Of a stretch of 64,000 nucleotides of DNA, positions 31,901-41,959 are shown piece by piece; within the stretch, counting starts at the first letter, position 1, and the number at the start of each line of letters is the position of its first letter. The notes under the pieces are model-generated. The model saw only the letters and a list, made by a program, of their open reading frames with translations. It did no database searches and was not told the DNA's origin. The DNA is taken from assembly GCA_963576725.1 (NCBI GenBank), contig OY755241.1:77977003-78041002 (forward strand), read 5' to 3'. The position numbers and the translations under genes are program-made. This DNA is from Azorinus chamasolen (taxonomy: Eukaryota > Mollusca > Bivalvia > Cardiida > Solecurtidae).

Positions 31901-32765
31901 ACGAAAGCCATGTCCAAGCACTACTGAAATAACTATGTACTAGACGTTTTCTGTTGTAAAGGCTTTGACACAATAAAAGAAGAAGATTATAATTATGGTA
32001 CTTCAGAAAATAGTTTTCAGCTACCAGTAACAGAGTGTTCGAAGGTAATCTCTATTGCTACAAAAGATGTAGCAACATCTGCAGTAAGTCGAGCCCTTGT
32101 TGAAGCAAGCAAGAATTCGAGGCAAAACCTGTGTTGTGAAAACTGTTGAAGAGAGACTTATTTCCAAGAAAATCGATTTCTTTGACCCAATGAAAAAGCT
32201 GAAATTAAAAACATTCGCAACGATGTACCAAGTTCCAGTTAAAACAAAACAAACAACACAGGTAATGAAGGCTGACAGAAAGTTGTTACAGCGTCTATTT
32301 AACGCTGCTAATGCTGGCAGATGTGTCGAAATAGCATCTGTATTAATGAGTTGACGAAATAGCATCTGTTTTAATGAGTTGACGGTCATGCAATGATTCA
32401 AGCGTTGGATAAAGCAGATGGTTGCGTTACATTTGGCGATTATGGCGATGCTTTTGTACATAATCTTCTGAACTAGTTTGATACTAATACACACAGAGTT
32501 GATGTAGCCTTCGACAGGTATATATGAACATCGTCAATCAAAACAAGCGCAAGAAGACGTGCTGTAAAACGACGTCCCATTCGTAGAATGATAACAGGTC
32601 CAGAGGTTCCCCTTCCACAAGCATTGGATAATTTTTTAACCATGGGTGAGAATAAAGCTGACCTTGCTAGATATCTGTCTGGGATATTGCAAGAAAGGGC
32701 AAAAGAATTGCCCAGAGAGCAAGAACTTGTTACCGGAGATGGTTTTCAGGATGTACTGAGAACAT
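28950..32765 (+). pseudogene. Long intronless pseudogene, uncharacterised multidomain family
   Basis: Translated blocks follow one protein in order. A Cys/His-rich start (HCIFCQSEDVKKEV, RVRLAGVNDLTAAEGKYHL) is at 29.0-29.2 kb. Next are KLTPKHLGLGLALHQATRS and FVHCSCDNIDVLESTLDGRN (29.9-30.2 kb), and MLPILQAPAGDYDTVTTVID with IQLGGLHVCFNFLKVLGQHM (30.5-30.8 kb). LHLQAFAAMLPWMTAYDHLN and YARWGPVY are at 31.5 kb, ADRKLLQRLF at 32.28 kb, and RPIRRMITGPEVPLPQ with ENKADLARYL at 32.6-32.7 kb. Many stops, frameshifts and a 266-bp insertion break it. I recall similar uncharacterised predicted proteins in corals, molluscs and fish, with a nuclease-like C-terminal domain that is missing here. Function is unknown. 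Confidence 0.7.
30938..31227 (+). mobile_element. SINE-like insertion with 12-bp target duplication
   Basis: A 266-bp segment (30950-31215) interrupts the pseudogene between exact 12-bp direct repeats TCTGATGGTAAT (30938-30949 and 31216-31227). Its 3' end, 'gctatatgacc' ... 'gtgtcgcagtgccgtaaaac' then CCAACTCACTCAC, resembles the 3' end of the LINE at 60.5-63.0 kb ('ctatatgaccatcagtgtcg', 'gggccgtaaaacaccattca'). A box B-like GGTTTTGATCC lies inside, but no clear tRNA fold was found. The direct repeats and LINE-like tail support target-primed retroposition. Confidence 0.75.
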
Positions 32766-32849
32766 GTATTTGAATGTTTATATTTACAGTGGAGAAACTT
32801 ATTCTTTCCCACTTAATGCGTTTGAAACCCGTTTCAAACGCGTTTGTAT

Positions 32850-34850
32850 ATTCACTATAAACGCGTTTAGACGCACTTATAAGTTTATCGTCAATATACG
32901 GAATATAGGGGATAAATCCATACCATCCAACTATAGACCCGTTTCTCTGCTCAGCTGCTGTGGCAAGTTGTTCGAACGAATTGTTTATAAACATATCTAC
33001 AACTTTTTCTTAGGTAATAACTTGTATTACAAGTATCAATCAGGGTTTCTTCCAAATCACTCTTCTGTCTACCAGTTAATTGATATTGTTCATCATATCT
33101 GCCAATCATTTGATAACAAACAACATTCTTGCATGGTGTTTTGTGATATTTCAAAAGCCTTTGATCGAGTATGGCATAACGGGCGTCTTTTAATATGGCT
33201 GACTAATTACCTAAGCAATAGGTGCCAAAAAGTTGTTCTTCGTTCTTCTGTCTCTGCTGTAAGAACAATATCGGCTGGGGTTCCACAAGGATCTATGTTA
33301 GGACCTCTTTTATTTTTCATTTACGTTAATGACATATCTGATTCACTACTAAGCTTAACAAGATTGTTTGCGGACGATAGCTCTCTATACATATCTGCTA
33401 CGTCCTGAAATGACATTGAAGGTATTTTAAACTACGATCCTAAATTAGTTTCAGATTGGGCTAAGACTTGGCTTGTTAATTTCAAGCCTGCCAACACCGA
33501 GGCAATGATGTTTTCATTTAGAAATCACGACACGAGGCATAATCTATTTTTTGAAGGTACTGCTATACAATTTGTTAACTCTCATAAACACTTGGGTGTC
33601 ACCCTGAATTCGAATGGCCAGAGGAATGATCACATTGATAATATACTTCAATCTGCTTCCAAAACAATTTGAATTATGAAAAACATTAAATTCACTTTGA
33701 ATAGAAAGGCCATAAATCAAATTTACCTTTCGTACGTACGGCCAATTCTAGAGTATGCTTCTGTTGTTTGGGATGGTTGTTCCGAAAGCTCTGCAGATAC
33801 TTTAGGAAAACTACAGAACGAAGCAGCCCGTATCGTAACTGGCTTAACCTGATCGGTATCTCTAGAAAAATCTATATCGGGAATGTGGATGGGAATCACT
33901 CGCCAGTCGAAGAAAATTACAAAAACTCAGTTACGTTTATAAGGCATCTCATAACATGGTTCCATCATATATCTGATTTTATTACCACCGAACGTTAGGG
34001 AACTAACCCACTACCCATTAAGAAATGCCGATGATATAGAAGTGCCTTTCTCACGTACGTCAGTCTCCAAAAGATCATGCATCCCTTCTTCAATAGTACT
34101 GTGGAATGCCATCAGTCCAGATACCAGAAATTTAGATTTAGATTAGATTAGAACTTTAGTTCATTTAAAAGGTCGTTACGAAACAATCTTAGTAAGAATA
34201 ACGTTCACTCTTATTACTATTTCGGAGATAGGTATTTGTCAGTCATTCACGCCAGAATTAGAAACAACTGTAGCAATCTAAATGATGGTCTTTTTAATAG
34301 CCATCTTAATCAAAATCCTTTATGTGAATGTTCACACGAAGTAGAAAATGCTGAACATTACTTTTTTCAATGTAGATGTTTTCAAAACCAAAGACTTAAC
34401 CTATTTCGTGCAACACAGATGTACCATCCTCTAAATACCGAAACGCTTCTGTGTGGCAAACAAAATCTAAATGAGGAAGACAATAAAATCATATTTGCTG
34501 CTGTGCATTGTTTTATAAAGCAGTCACGGAGGTTTTAATTTCGCGTATAGTGTAACTAGCTATATTTTTTCCGACCCTTAGCATAATACATGTAGTATAT
34601 TTTTTTCTAAACTTTTGCTAAGATGTCTTACTTATAGCGGTAGTTTCATATACTAAGATTTCTTAAGTGTCCTGATAGTGCTACATTAGTCATGTTATTC
34701 TCTCTCTCTCCTTCATAAACACTTCGTTTTTCATACTTTACATGTATATATAAATGCTTTGTATGGGGAGGGTCAATTCTAATGTTGTAAGAACTTGTGA
34801 CCCCACCCAATTCCTCTAATATGGAAATAAAATATGTTTAAACTAAACTA
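32850..34850 (+). pseudogene. 5'-truncated non-LTR retrotransposon (LINE) with RT
   Basis: It begins in the RT domain: SIPSNYRPVSLLSCCGKLFE, SGFLPNHSSVYQLIDIVHH, FCDISKAFDRVWHNG, SAGVPQGSMLGPLLFFIYVN and the catalytic LFADDSSLY (about 33370). A deletion follows VWHNG. After a stop at 33406 it continues with FKPANTEAMMFSF, HLGVTLNSNGQRNDHI, YVRPILEYASVVWDG and KLQNEAARIVTG. A Cys/His-rich C-terminus, CECSHEVENAEHYFFQC, ends at 34538. A 3' UTR with AATAAAATATG ends near 34850. The endonuclease and ORF1 are missing. Jockey/CR1-type placement is a guess from the RT motifs. Confidence 0.8.
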
Positions 34851-35308
34851 AGTAAAAGCCTCCTGTGCTAATGAACAATGGCTGGAGAGAAAACTGAACA
34901 CAAAGTTTTTGGGTTGTTATATATTTATCTACTACTTCACTCTTTGTATCATCATTTACATGATCAGTAATAAACGGTGAATTTAAGCAAAAATATTGAA
35001 ATACTGTTTATCAATAATTGATACAGTACGACCAGGGGTATAAAATTCCACTTGTCCGCTCACCCTGCATGATTTTTCCCTTCTTTTGTCTATTGTGCAG
35101 GATGAGTGCGTTTTTACAAACTTTTATACAGGACGAGCGACAAGTTTCAGAATTTATGACCCCTGATGACTTTCATTTTTATTTGCTGCTTAAAGCAGGT
35201 GACTTTACGCTTCCACCTGTTTTTCTTACAATCAATTAGCCTTTGTTTTAGTGATCATAATAGAGAGGTTTTACTGTTCTTTAATTCATACATTCAGTGA
35301 AACTTGTA

Positions 35309-35345
35309 TTAAGGTAGTTCGCGCTGTTGCTCGGCAAAAATCGAA
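35309..35345 (+). repeat. 37-bp end motif, exact inverted partner at 39343
   Basis: TTAAGGTAGTTCGCGCTGTT continues as GCTCGGCAAAAATCGAA. The same 37 bases occur inverted at 39343-39379 with no mismatch, about 4 kb away. It may be a terminal inverted repeat of a 4-kb composite, or two independent element ends. Confidence 0.7.
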
Positions 35346-35677
35346 TCGAAGTTAAAATCTTTAAAAGTCTTCTCTGAACTTGTAAGGCATAAACCTTAGA
35401 TATTTGGCATGTTGCATTATCTAATAGTCCTCTACCAAGATTTTCAAATTATGAACCCCGGATCAAAATTGACCCCGCCCTGGGGCTTAAGTTTTTCATA
35501 GGAAAATCTTTAAAATATCTCCTCCTCCGAATCTGTAAGGTCTAGACTCTATATTTAGTATGTAGCATCATCTGATGGTTTTCTACCAAGATTTTTCAAA
35601 TTCTGCAATCTGTCATTGAAATCATTAATCTGTTACGAACAGGTGAGCGATTAAGGGCCATCATGGCCCTCTTGTTT
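35346..35677 (+). mobile_element. 3' part of tandem-core element 2
   Basis: Two core units ('cttctctgaacttgtaaggc', 'agatatttggcatgttgcat'; then 'aatctgtaaggtctagactc') lead to 'aacaggtgagcgattaaggg' and the terminal hairpin GGGCCATCATGGCCCTCTTG TTT. It matches the last units of the full element at 39481-41122. Confidence 0.7.
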
Positions 35678-35689
35678 TAATTTTGAAGC

Positions 35690-36320
35690 AGATATAACAT
35701 TTTATTTTAATTAAAACAAAGCGAAAATATTTTTTCCTATTATAGTATTGACAGCGTGGGTAAATGACGTCACAAATATGTGGGTTTTAATAGCGCGTGC
35801 ATGTATCCACCTGAATCGGGGTCAAATGGCATTTATGCACGTCATTTGTGCAACAGTTAAGCTAAATCCAGTTTTATATTAACTATTTTGAGGCTAGAAG
35901 CAAATCAAAACATTGGTAACAGATTGGATCTAGATAAGACGCAAAGTTACTTGACGTTTTATAAAGATCCAAATGCGTGTCCTTGAAGAATAGATCTACA
36001 AATTGAAGCAGACAACAATTTTCAATTATACAGACACATCATTACTTAGCGAGCAATGAGTTTATATCTTATATTTATTTCTTGTGCGTATATACATTTG
36101 TGATTTACTGTTTGGTATTTTGTATTTTATGCTTTTGTTTCAGGGCCTCAAGGTAGATCAGTCATTATGACTAATTGAGCTACCCTCATTAGATAAAGTA
36201 TTTCATTAATTCATTCATTCTTTCGTGAGAAGATATGACTGGATTTAAAATAATAAGAAGTAGATCTAAAACAATTAATAAAAAATGAGAAAATACATAA
36301 GAAAATAAATACGATCAATT
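35690..36320. other. Non-coding stretch with a possible LINE tail
   Basis: At 36130-36225 the sequence 'tttgtttcagggcctcaagg' runs to 'ctaccctcattagataaagt' and an ATTCATTCATTC end, which looks like a LINE or SINE 3' tail. The rest is AT-rich with no structure that I recognise. Confidence 0.35.
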
Positions 36321-36349
36321 GATTCGGTGTCAAATGTCTTACTGCCAAA

Positions 36350-37570
36350 TATTTACATTGCAACGCAAAATGTAAAAACGACTCAAAATATAATACATGT
36401 AATCATTACAAGTTGCGTCGATTCATTACATTATGCTGGAAAACTGTTAACGCAAAATGTAATAATTATTGAAACGGGTCTGATTCATGAATTCCATACA
36501 CGACTATATTCGCGACTTTCGAAGAGAAATGCATATACATGTACTAGTAAAATAAACCTCTTCTGGCAACAAGAAACTGGAAAAGCTGAGTGTAGTAGAG
36601 AGCGACGGGTCAAAAGTCGAAACTTTCATTTTATCGACATGAAACTTATCAAAGTGCACTGGATGAGGTGTAGATGTTAACTAACGCAAAATGTAATAAC
36701 GATTCAAAATGTAGTAAACTTTGAGGTGGGCCTGATTCTCACCATACAACTATATATCCTCGACTTTCGACAAGAAAGTGAATATATATAACGATAAAAT
36801 TTACCTGTTTGATCACAAGAGCCGGAGATAAGTGTAGTGGAGTGTGTGTGTGGGGGGGGGGGGGGTTCCAAAAATCGAAAATTTCATTTCATCGACAAAA
36901 AGACATATCAGAGTGTACTGGGTGAAGTGTAGATGTTGCTAAAGTCAGTATGTTATACTTATTCTAAAGATGTTCGATATATAAAGGAAATCATTACATT
37001 TGCGTTGATATGCTTATTTTTAACCAACGCAAAATGTAATAGCAACGCAAAATGTGATAAATTTTGAGGAGAGCCGGATTCATACCATACAACTTAATGT
37101 TCGTAACTTTCGAAGAGACAACTATAATACATGCAAAAACTATCTCAGCACTGGCACCGAGGAAGGGATAAGGAGGGGGAACGGGTCAAAGTTCGAAATT
37201 TCCATTGCCTCGACGAGCAAATACCAAAATACACCGGAAGAAGAGTAAATCCATTTGGACACAAGGGCCGTGGCAAAGGGGGGGGGGGGGCAGACGCAAA
37301 ATGCAAAACAAAATGAGACTGGTCTGATCCATACAATACAACTCTATATCTGCGACTTTCGAAGAGACACAGATAGATATACGAGTATAATATAACCCTC
37401 CGTGGCACTAGAATAGCAAAAATGGATAGTTGGTGAAAGGGGGTGGGGGCAGTGAAAAAAAACCACTATCGTTTTATCGACAAGAAACAATTTGAAGTGC
37501 ATCGGATGGAGTGTAGATGTTGCTAGAATCTATATTTTACGTATTCTAAAGATTTTTTTTCATGTTGCGA
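36350..37570 (+). repeat. Degenerate tandem repeat, about four long units
   Basis: The cue 'acgcaaaatgtaata' recurs at about 36450, 36682 and 37030. It is followed each time by 'gggtctgattcatg'-like, 'gactttcgaagagaaat'-like, 'acgggtcaaaagtcgaaa'-like and 'agtgcactggatgaggtgta'-like blocks. A fourth unit, near 37310, lacks the cue. Unit lengths vary between roughly 230 and 350 bp because of G-runs (36852-36865, 37279-37290) and deletions. No coding function is supported. Confidence 0.65.
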
Positions 37571-38025
37571 CTATGATAGATCTGGGACAGGCGCACCTAA
37601 CGCATTGTTGAAAGAGTGTGTCAAAAATTATCAGAAGTTATGCAACTTGTCCGTATCCCTCTTCTATGAAATGAGATAAGCAGTGACGTAGCTACGTTAT
37701 CATGTTCACACTATGTAGACAGCTTTCTACATTAAGTTATATTTATGAACCCTTGCATAGTGTCCTGCAGTTGTCTATCATGCAATAATGCAACATACAT
37801 TATGATAAGATTTATCGATCATGGAAAGATAATCAATTAGTAGATTACGTAAATAGCAGTACAGAATCAATTAAATGTAGGTCAAACATTTGTTTGTTTT
37901 CTGACGCTAACGCTAGATACATCCTTTATGCATTTTCAAAGTAGATCTATATGCAAATTACAATATTAGTAAATGTTCTCAAAACGTTGTTGCTTGTTAA
38001 ATGCATATTTAGTGCAAATGTAATA

Positions 38026-38400
38026 TATTCTGAAAATGGATGATCCTTCGAAAGCAAAAGTAGAAATGCAAAAGAGAAAATTGCAGACTCGGTTTTATTG
38101 AGTCTGTTCATGAGTAGTAATTAAAAGTGCAACACTACTCACGCCCCCTAGCACCGGCTTAAGCAGTATTCAATTTTCAAAACTCATTACATGAAAACTA
38201 ATAATCCCGAAGGACCAGAAAATATAACAACACTGAGAATGAAGTACGGGGCGACTTTTTACGGCCGCCACACAAGCACTTAACACCTGCTGTTGTGAAG
38301 TACATATATTCTGAAAATGGGTGATCCTTCGAAAGCAAAAGTAGAAATGCAAAAGAGAAAATTGCAGACTCGGTTTTAGTGCAAATGTAAGTTTATGAAA
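38026..38400 (+). repeat. Direct duplication of a block of about 75 bp with ATG
   Basis: The block 'tattctgaaaatggatgatc' to 'gaaaattgcagactcggttt' at 38026-38098 recurs at 38306-38377. The only clear change within it is GAT to GGT after the ATG. Both copies could encode M(D/G)DPSKAKVEMQKRKLQTR. The sequence AAATGTAAGTTT after the second copy is a possible splice donor. Neither copy is shown to be a real exon. Confidence 0.55.
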
Positions 38401-39342
38401 CGGTTTAACCCACTATAGCATACACCTTTACGTCGGTCAAGACAAACAGCATACCAGTGAAACGGTTTGCGAGTAACTCGTAGGCTGAATGCAGGTAAAA
38501 TGATGTTTGCTACTCGGTATTTTTGGCAAGTAAAGAGAGTGTTGATACATTAATAAAACAGAGAATCAGTTGTATATGATTTTCAATGGAACTCTAATGC
38601 GTTAAAGGCGTTTATATACTGTTAAAGGTTTTACCCAAAACTTAGTTTCTGCACTATATTTTAATTCATAAATTGTATTTTCAATTCAATTATTGTATGA
38701 AAGTATATTTCAATGTATGTCTTCGATGAGATAATATCAATAAATATTCAAAATAATAAAATTTGCATTGTTATCTGTAAAAGTCAAGCGACAAATAGGG
38801 ACATTAATTCTTTTACTGATGATCACATCGCATCAACGTCAATATGACGATGAGTTGACCTAGCAGAATCGCTCATAGCGAAAAAATGAACTCGAATAGG
38901 TATTGGTTTTTTTACTTGTTTCTATTAAGAAGTGGACGGAGTATGACATATAATTCTTTTGTAAACTTTCACCGTCTAGTTTTTTTGGAATTCCACGAAA
39001 ATGGCGAAAATAATCCAATACCAGAAAGCGGTAAAATGGGTTTTACAACTTTCAACTCCCGACTTTACAAAAGTGTTGCGCTTGTAAAACATATATCGCA
39101 TATCATGTTGAAGAACTATTCGTCTTCTTCAAAACAGTTTTCGAATCATTGAAATACACAACCGCATTTGTTAATAAATAAAGAAATACGCAAACACATG
39201 TGAATTGCTTAGATGGCACCAGAGGGCGCTTTTGACGTCATATATTGCTAAGCAACCGACGTCAAATTTAAAATGAACGTCGCAGTCTTGTCGGCGGTTA
39301 CTTTCTGTATACCTGACCAAATATGATGTTAATTGGCTAAAC
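38400..39342. other. Non-coding stretch with one unsupported open frame
   Basis: An 88-codon frame at 38886-39152 has no recognised motif and no nearby homologous copy. I do not call it a gene. Confidence 0.4.
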
Positions 39343-39379
39343 TTCGATTTTTGCCGAGCAACAGCGCGAACTACCTTAA
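39343..39379 (-). repeat. 37-bp end motif, exact inverted partner of 35309
   Basis: TTCGATTTTTGCCGAGCAAC continues as AGCGCGAACTACCTTAA. It is the exact reverse complement of 35309-35345. Confidence 0.7.
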
Positions 39380-39480
39380 GCAAGCACTAAAATCGGATAT
39401 ATTTGTAGTCTTTATGACCAGTGCCAACATAATGAGAACAGGAAGGCAGAAAGTTCTTAAAATAGCTTAATGCTTTTTAT

Positions 39481-41122
39481 TAGCTCACCTGGCACAAAGT
39501 GCCAAGGTGAGCTATTGGGATGATCCTATGTCCGGCGTCCGTCGTCGTGCGTACGTGCGGGCGTCAACAATTTACTTAAACATCTTCTTCTCTGGAACTA
39601 CAAAGCCATGAGCTTTGATATTTGGTATGTAGTATGAAGTAATGGTCCTCTACAAAGATTGTTCAAATTATGTCCCCTGGGCCAAAAATGGTCCCGCCCC
39701 AGGGCTGATCAGTTTTTCATAGGAAAATCTTAAAAAATCATCTTCTCTGAAACTGTAAGGCATAGACCTTTGATATTTGGTATGTAGCATCATCTAATAG
39801 TCCTCTACTAAGATTGTTCAAATTATTACCCCTGGGCCAAAAATGGCCCCGCCCCGGGGCTTATCAGTTTTTCATAGGAAAATCTTTAAAATTCTTCTTC
39901 TATGAAAATGTAAGGCATAGACCTTTGGGTATTTGGTATGTAGCATCATGTAATGGGCCTCTACTAAGATTGTTCAAATTATGACCCCCAGGGCTTATCA
40001 GTTCTGGGGCTTATCGGTTTTTCATAGGAAAATCTTTAAAAATCTTCTCTGAAACTGTAAGGCATAGACCTTTGATATTTGGTATGTAGCATCATCTAAT
40101 GGTCCTTTACTAAGATTGTTCAAATTATGACCCCCAGGACAAAAATGGCCCTGCCCCAGGGCTTATCAGTTTTTCATAGGAAAATCTTGAAGAAATCATC
40201 TTCTCTGAAACTGTAAGGCATAGACCTTTGATATTTGGTATGTAGCATCATCTAATGGTCCTCTACTAAGATTGTTCAAATTATTACCCCTGGGTCAAAA
40301 ATGGCCCCGCCCCGGGGCTTATCAGTTTTTCATAGGAAAATCTTTAAATATATTCTTCTCTAAAATTATAAGGTATAGACCTTTGATATTTGGTATGTAG
40401 CATTAATTAATCGTCCTCTACTAAGATTAATCAAAATATGACCCCCGGACCAAAATTGCCCCGCCCAAGGGGCTTATCAGTTTTTCATAGGAAAATCTTT
40501 AAAAATCTTCTCCAGAACTGTAAGGTCTAGGCCCTTGATATTTGGTATGTAGCATCATCTAATGGTTTTCTACCAAGATTATTCAAATTATTACCCCTGG
40601 GTCAAAAATGGCCCCGCCCTGGGGCTTGTCAGTTTTTCATATGAAAAGCTTTAAGAATCTTCTTCTCCAAAACTAAGGCAGAGACCTTTAATATTTGGTA
40701 TGTAGCGCTATCTAATAGTTTTCTACCAAGATTGTTCAAATTATGTCTCCTGGGTTGAGAACTTCCCCGCCCAGGGGCATGTCAGTTTTTTATAGGAAAG
40801 CTTTTAAAAATCTTCTCTTAAAAATCTTTAAAAGTCTTCTCTGAACTTGTAAGGCATAGACCTTAGATATTTGGTATGTTGCATTATCTAATAGTCCTCT
40901 ACCAAGATTTTGAAATTATGAACCCTGGATCAAAATTGACCCTGCTCTGGGGCTTAACAGTTTTTCATAGAAAAATCTTTAAGGTCTATACTCTTTATAT
41001 TTAGTATGTAGCATCATCTGATGGTTTTCTACCAAGATTTTTCAAATTATGCAATCTGTCATTGAAATCATTAATCTGTTACGAACAGGTGAGCGATTAA
41101 GGGCCATCATGGCCCTCTTGTT
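39481..41122 (+). mobile_element. Tandem-core element 2, complete
   Basis: The left end TAGCTCACCTGGCACAAAGT pairs with 'gccaaggtgagcta' as a hairpin, then 'tccggcgtccgtcgtcgtgc' follows. The core has about nine or ten units of 165-185 bp, each with 'cagtttttcataggaaaatc', 'gtaaggcatagacctttgat', 'atttggtatgtagcatcatc' and a GGCCCCGCCCCGGGGC-like block. The right end is CAGGTGAGC (41086-41094), the inverse of the left GCTCACCTG, and then the hairpin GGGCCATCATGGCCC and TCTTGTT. The design matches bivalve Helentron-associated (pearl-like) elements. No coding sequence. Confidence 0.8.
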
Positions 41123-41125
41123 ATC

Positions 41126-41475
41126 CCTGCATTTAGCAATCACCTGTCCTTTGATAGCAACAGCCTACCCAAAATTCAAAGAAAAGTAAAACGTGTTTGC
41201 AATAGCTTGTTAAAGCACATGGCGATCTGTAATCCGCTGCTGCAGCATAATGCTGGAGAAGACAAGGCAGAAAGGTCCTGTAGGAACATTCTGCCTTACC
41301 TTTACCCAGAAAAAGGCCTTTACTTGTACTTTTAGTCATACCAACTTTAAGAGTAGTGTCTGAAGACAAGTTTTGCAGAAAATTAGTAATTAGCTCATTC
41401 ATTCTTAACACTTCAAATGGAGAATCCTTCATACAAGCCTGATAGTAGTTGTACAGTAAACCCCCTATATTAGGG
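41126..41475 (-). mobile_element. Hairpin MITE family D, minus orientation, expanded
   Basis: On the minus strand it begins TTGTACAGTAAACCCCCTAT-like sequence reversed at 41455-41472. The hairpin centre, 'aaggcagaaaggtcctgta' / 'ggaacattctgccttac', is near 41280. An extra 160 bp separates the centre from the CAGTAAA end. The other end is at 'catttagcaatcacctgtcc'. The element is diverged from the shorter copies. Confidence 0.45.
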
Positions 41476-41507
41476 ACCATTAAATAAATTCATAGTATTG
41501 AAGCAGC

Positions 41508-41800
41508 TAAACCCTTTCCCTGATAGAAACTTGTTTTCACGCATTTGCACACAGAGTAGACCCAGATCAGATGGCTGCTTCTAAACGAGCCATCTGATCA
41601 GGGCCTGCTGTTTGCTTATGGAATTTGATAGCAATGTGTCTTTACTTTCTAAAACAGCTACAATGTACCATCTTCCATATTTGATTATAACTAAAACAGC
41701 TACAATGTACCATCTTCCATATTTGATTATAACTGTTTTGTTCATGAATATTCAATGGGTATTAAAATTTGGACTAAACATAGAACAAGGAATGGGTTAA
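41508..41800 (-). mobile_element. TTAA hairpin MITE family A with internal duplication
   Basis: The ends are ACCCTTTCCCTGATAG and 'catagaacaaggaatgggtt' AA. The hairpin lies near 41575 ('cccagatcagatggctgctt' / 'gagccatctgatcagggc'). A block of about 42 bp, 'aaaacagctacaatgtacca' to 'atttgattataact', is duplicated in tandem at 41651-41734. Confidence 0.7.
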
Positions 41801-41940
41801 AACAAGATGAAAGTAAAGCAAAAATCTCCTATAGGAGCATTCCGTGTAACTTTCATCTTGCTGTAAGCAGTTACCTGCCTTAAACACCAAAAGTTTAACA
41901 TAATTTAATTGTTGTACTTGGAGTTTTACTGTAGTAGCTT
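41801..41940 (+). mobile_element. Right half of a family D hairpin MITE
   Basis: The palindrome 'acaagatgaaagtaaagc' / 'gtaactttcatcttgctgt' is followed by 'agcagttacctgccttaaac' and the end GAGTTTTACTGTAG. Its left end is missing; the preceding family A copy abuts it. Confidence 0.6.
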
Positions 41941-41959
41941 TCATTTCCTCCATTAAGGA

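Noticed and set aside
32810..32875. GCGTTTGAAAC/GTTTCAAACGC hairpin as a regulatory site
   Set aside because: The 11-bp inverted repeat is real but lies at the ragged junction of a pseudogene and a truncated LINE; no function can be supported.
37145..37408. Proline-rich minus-strand frame
   Set aside because: It is produced by the G-run and the degenerate tandem repeat.
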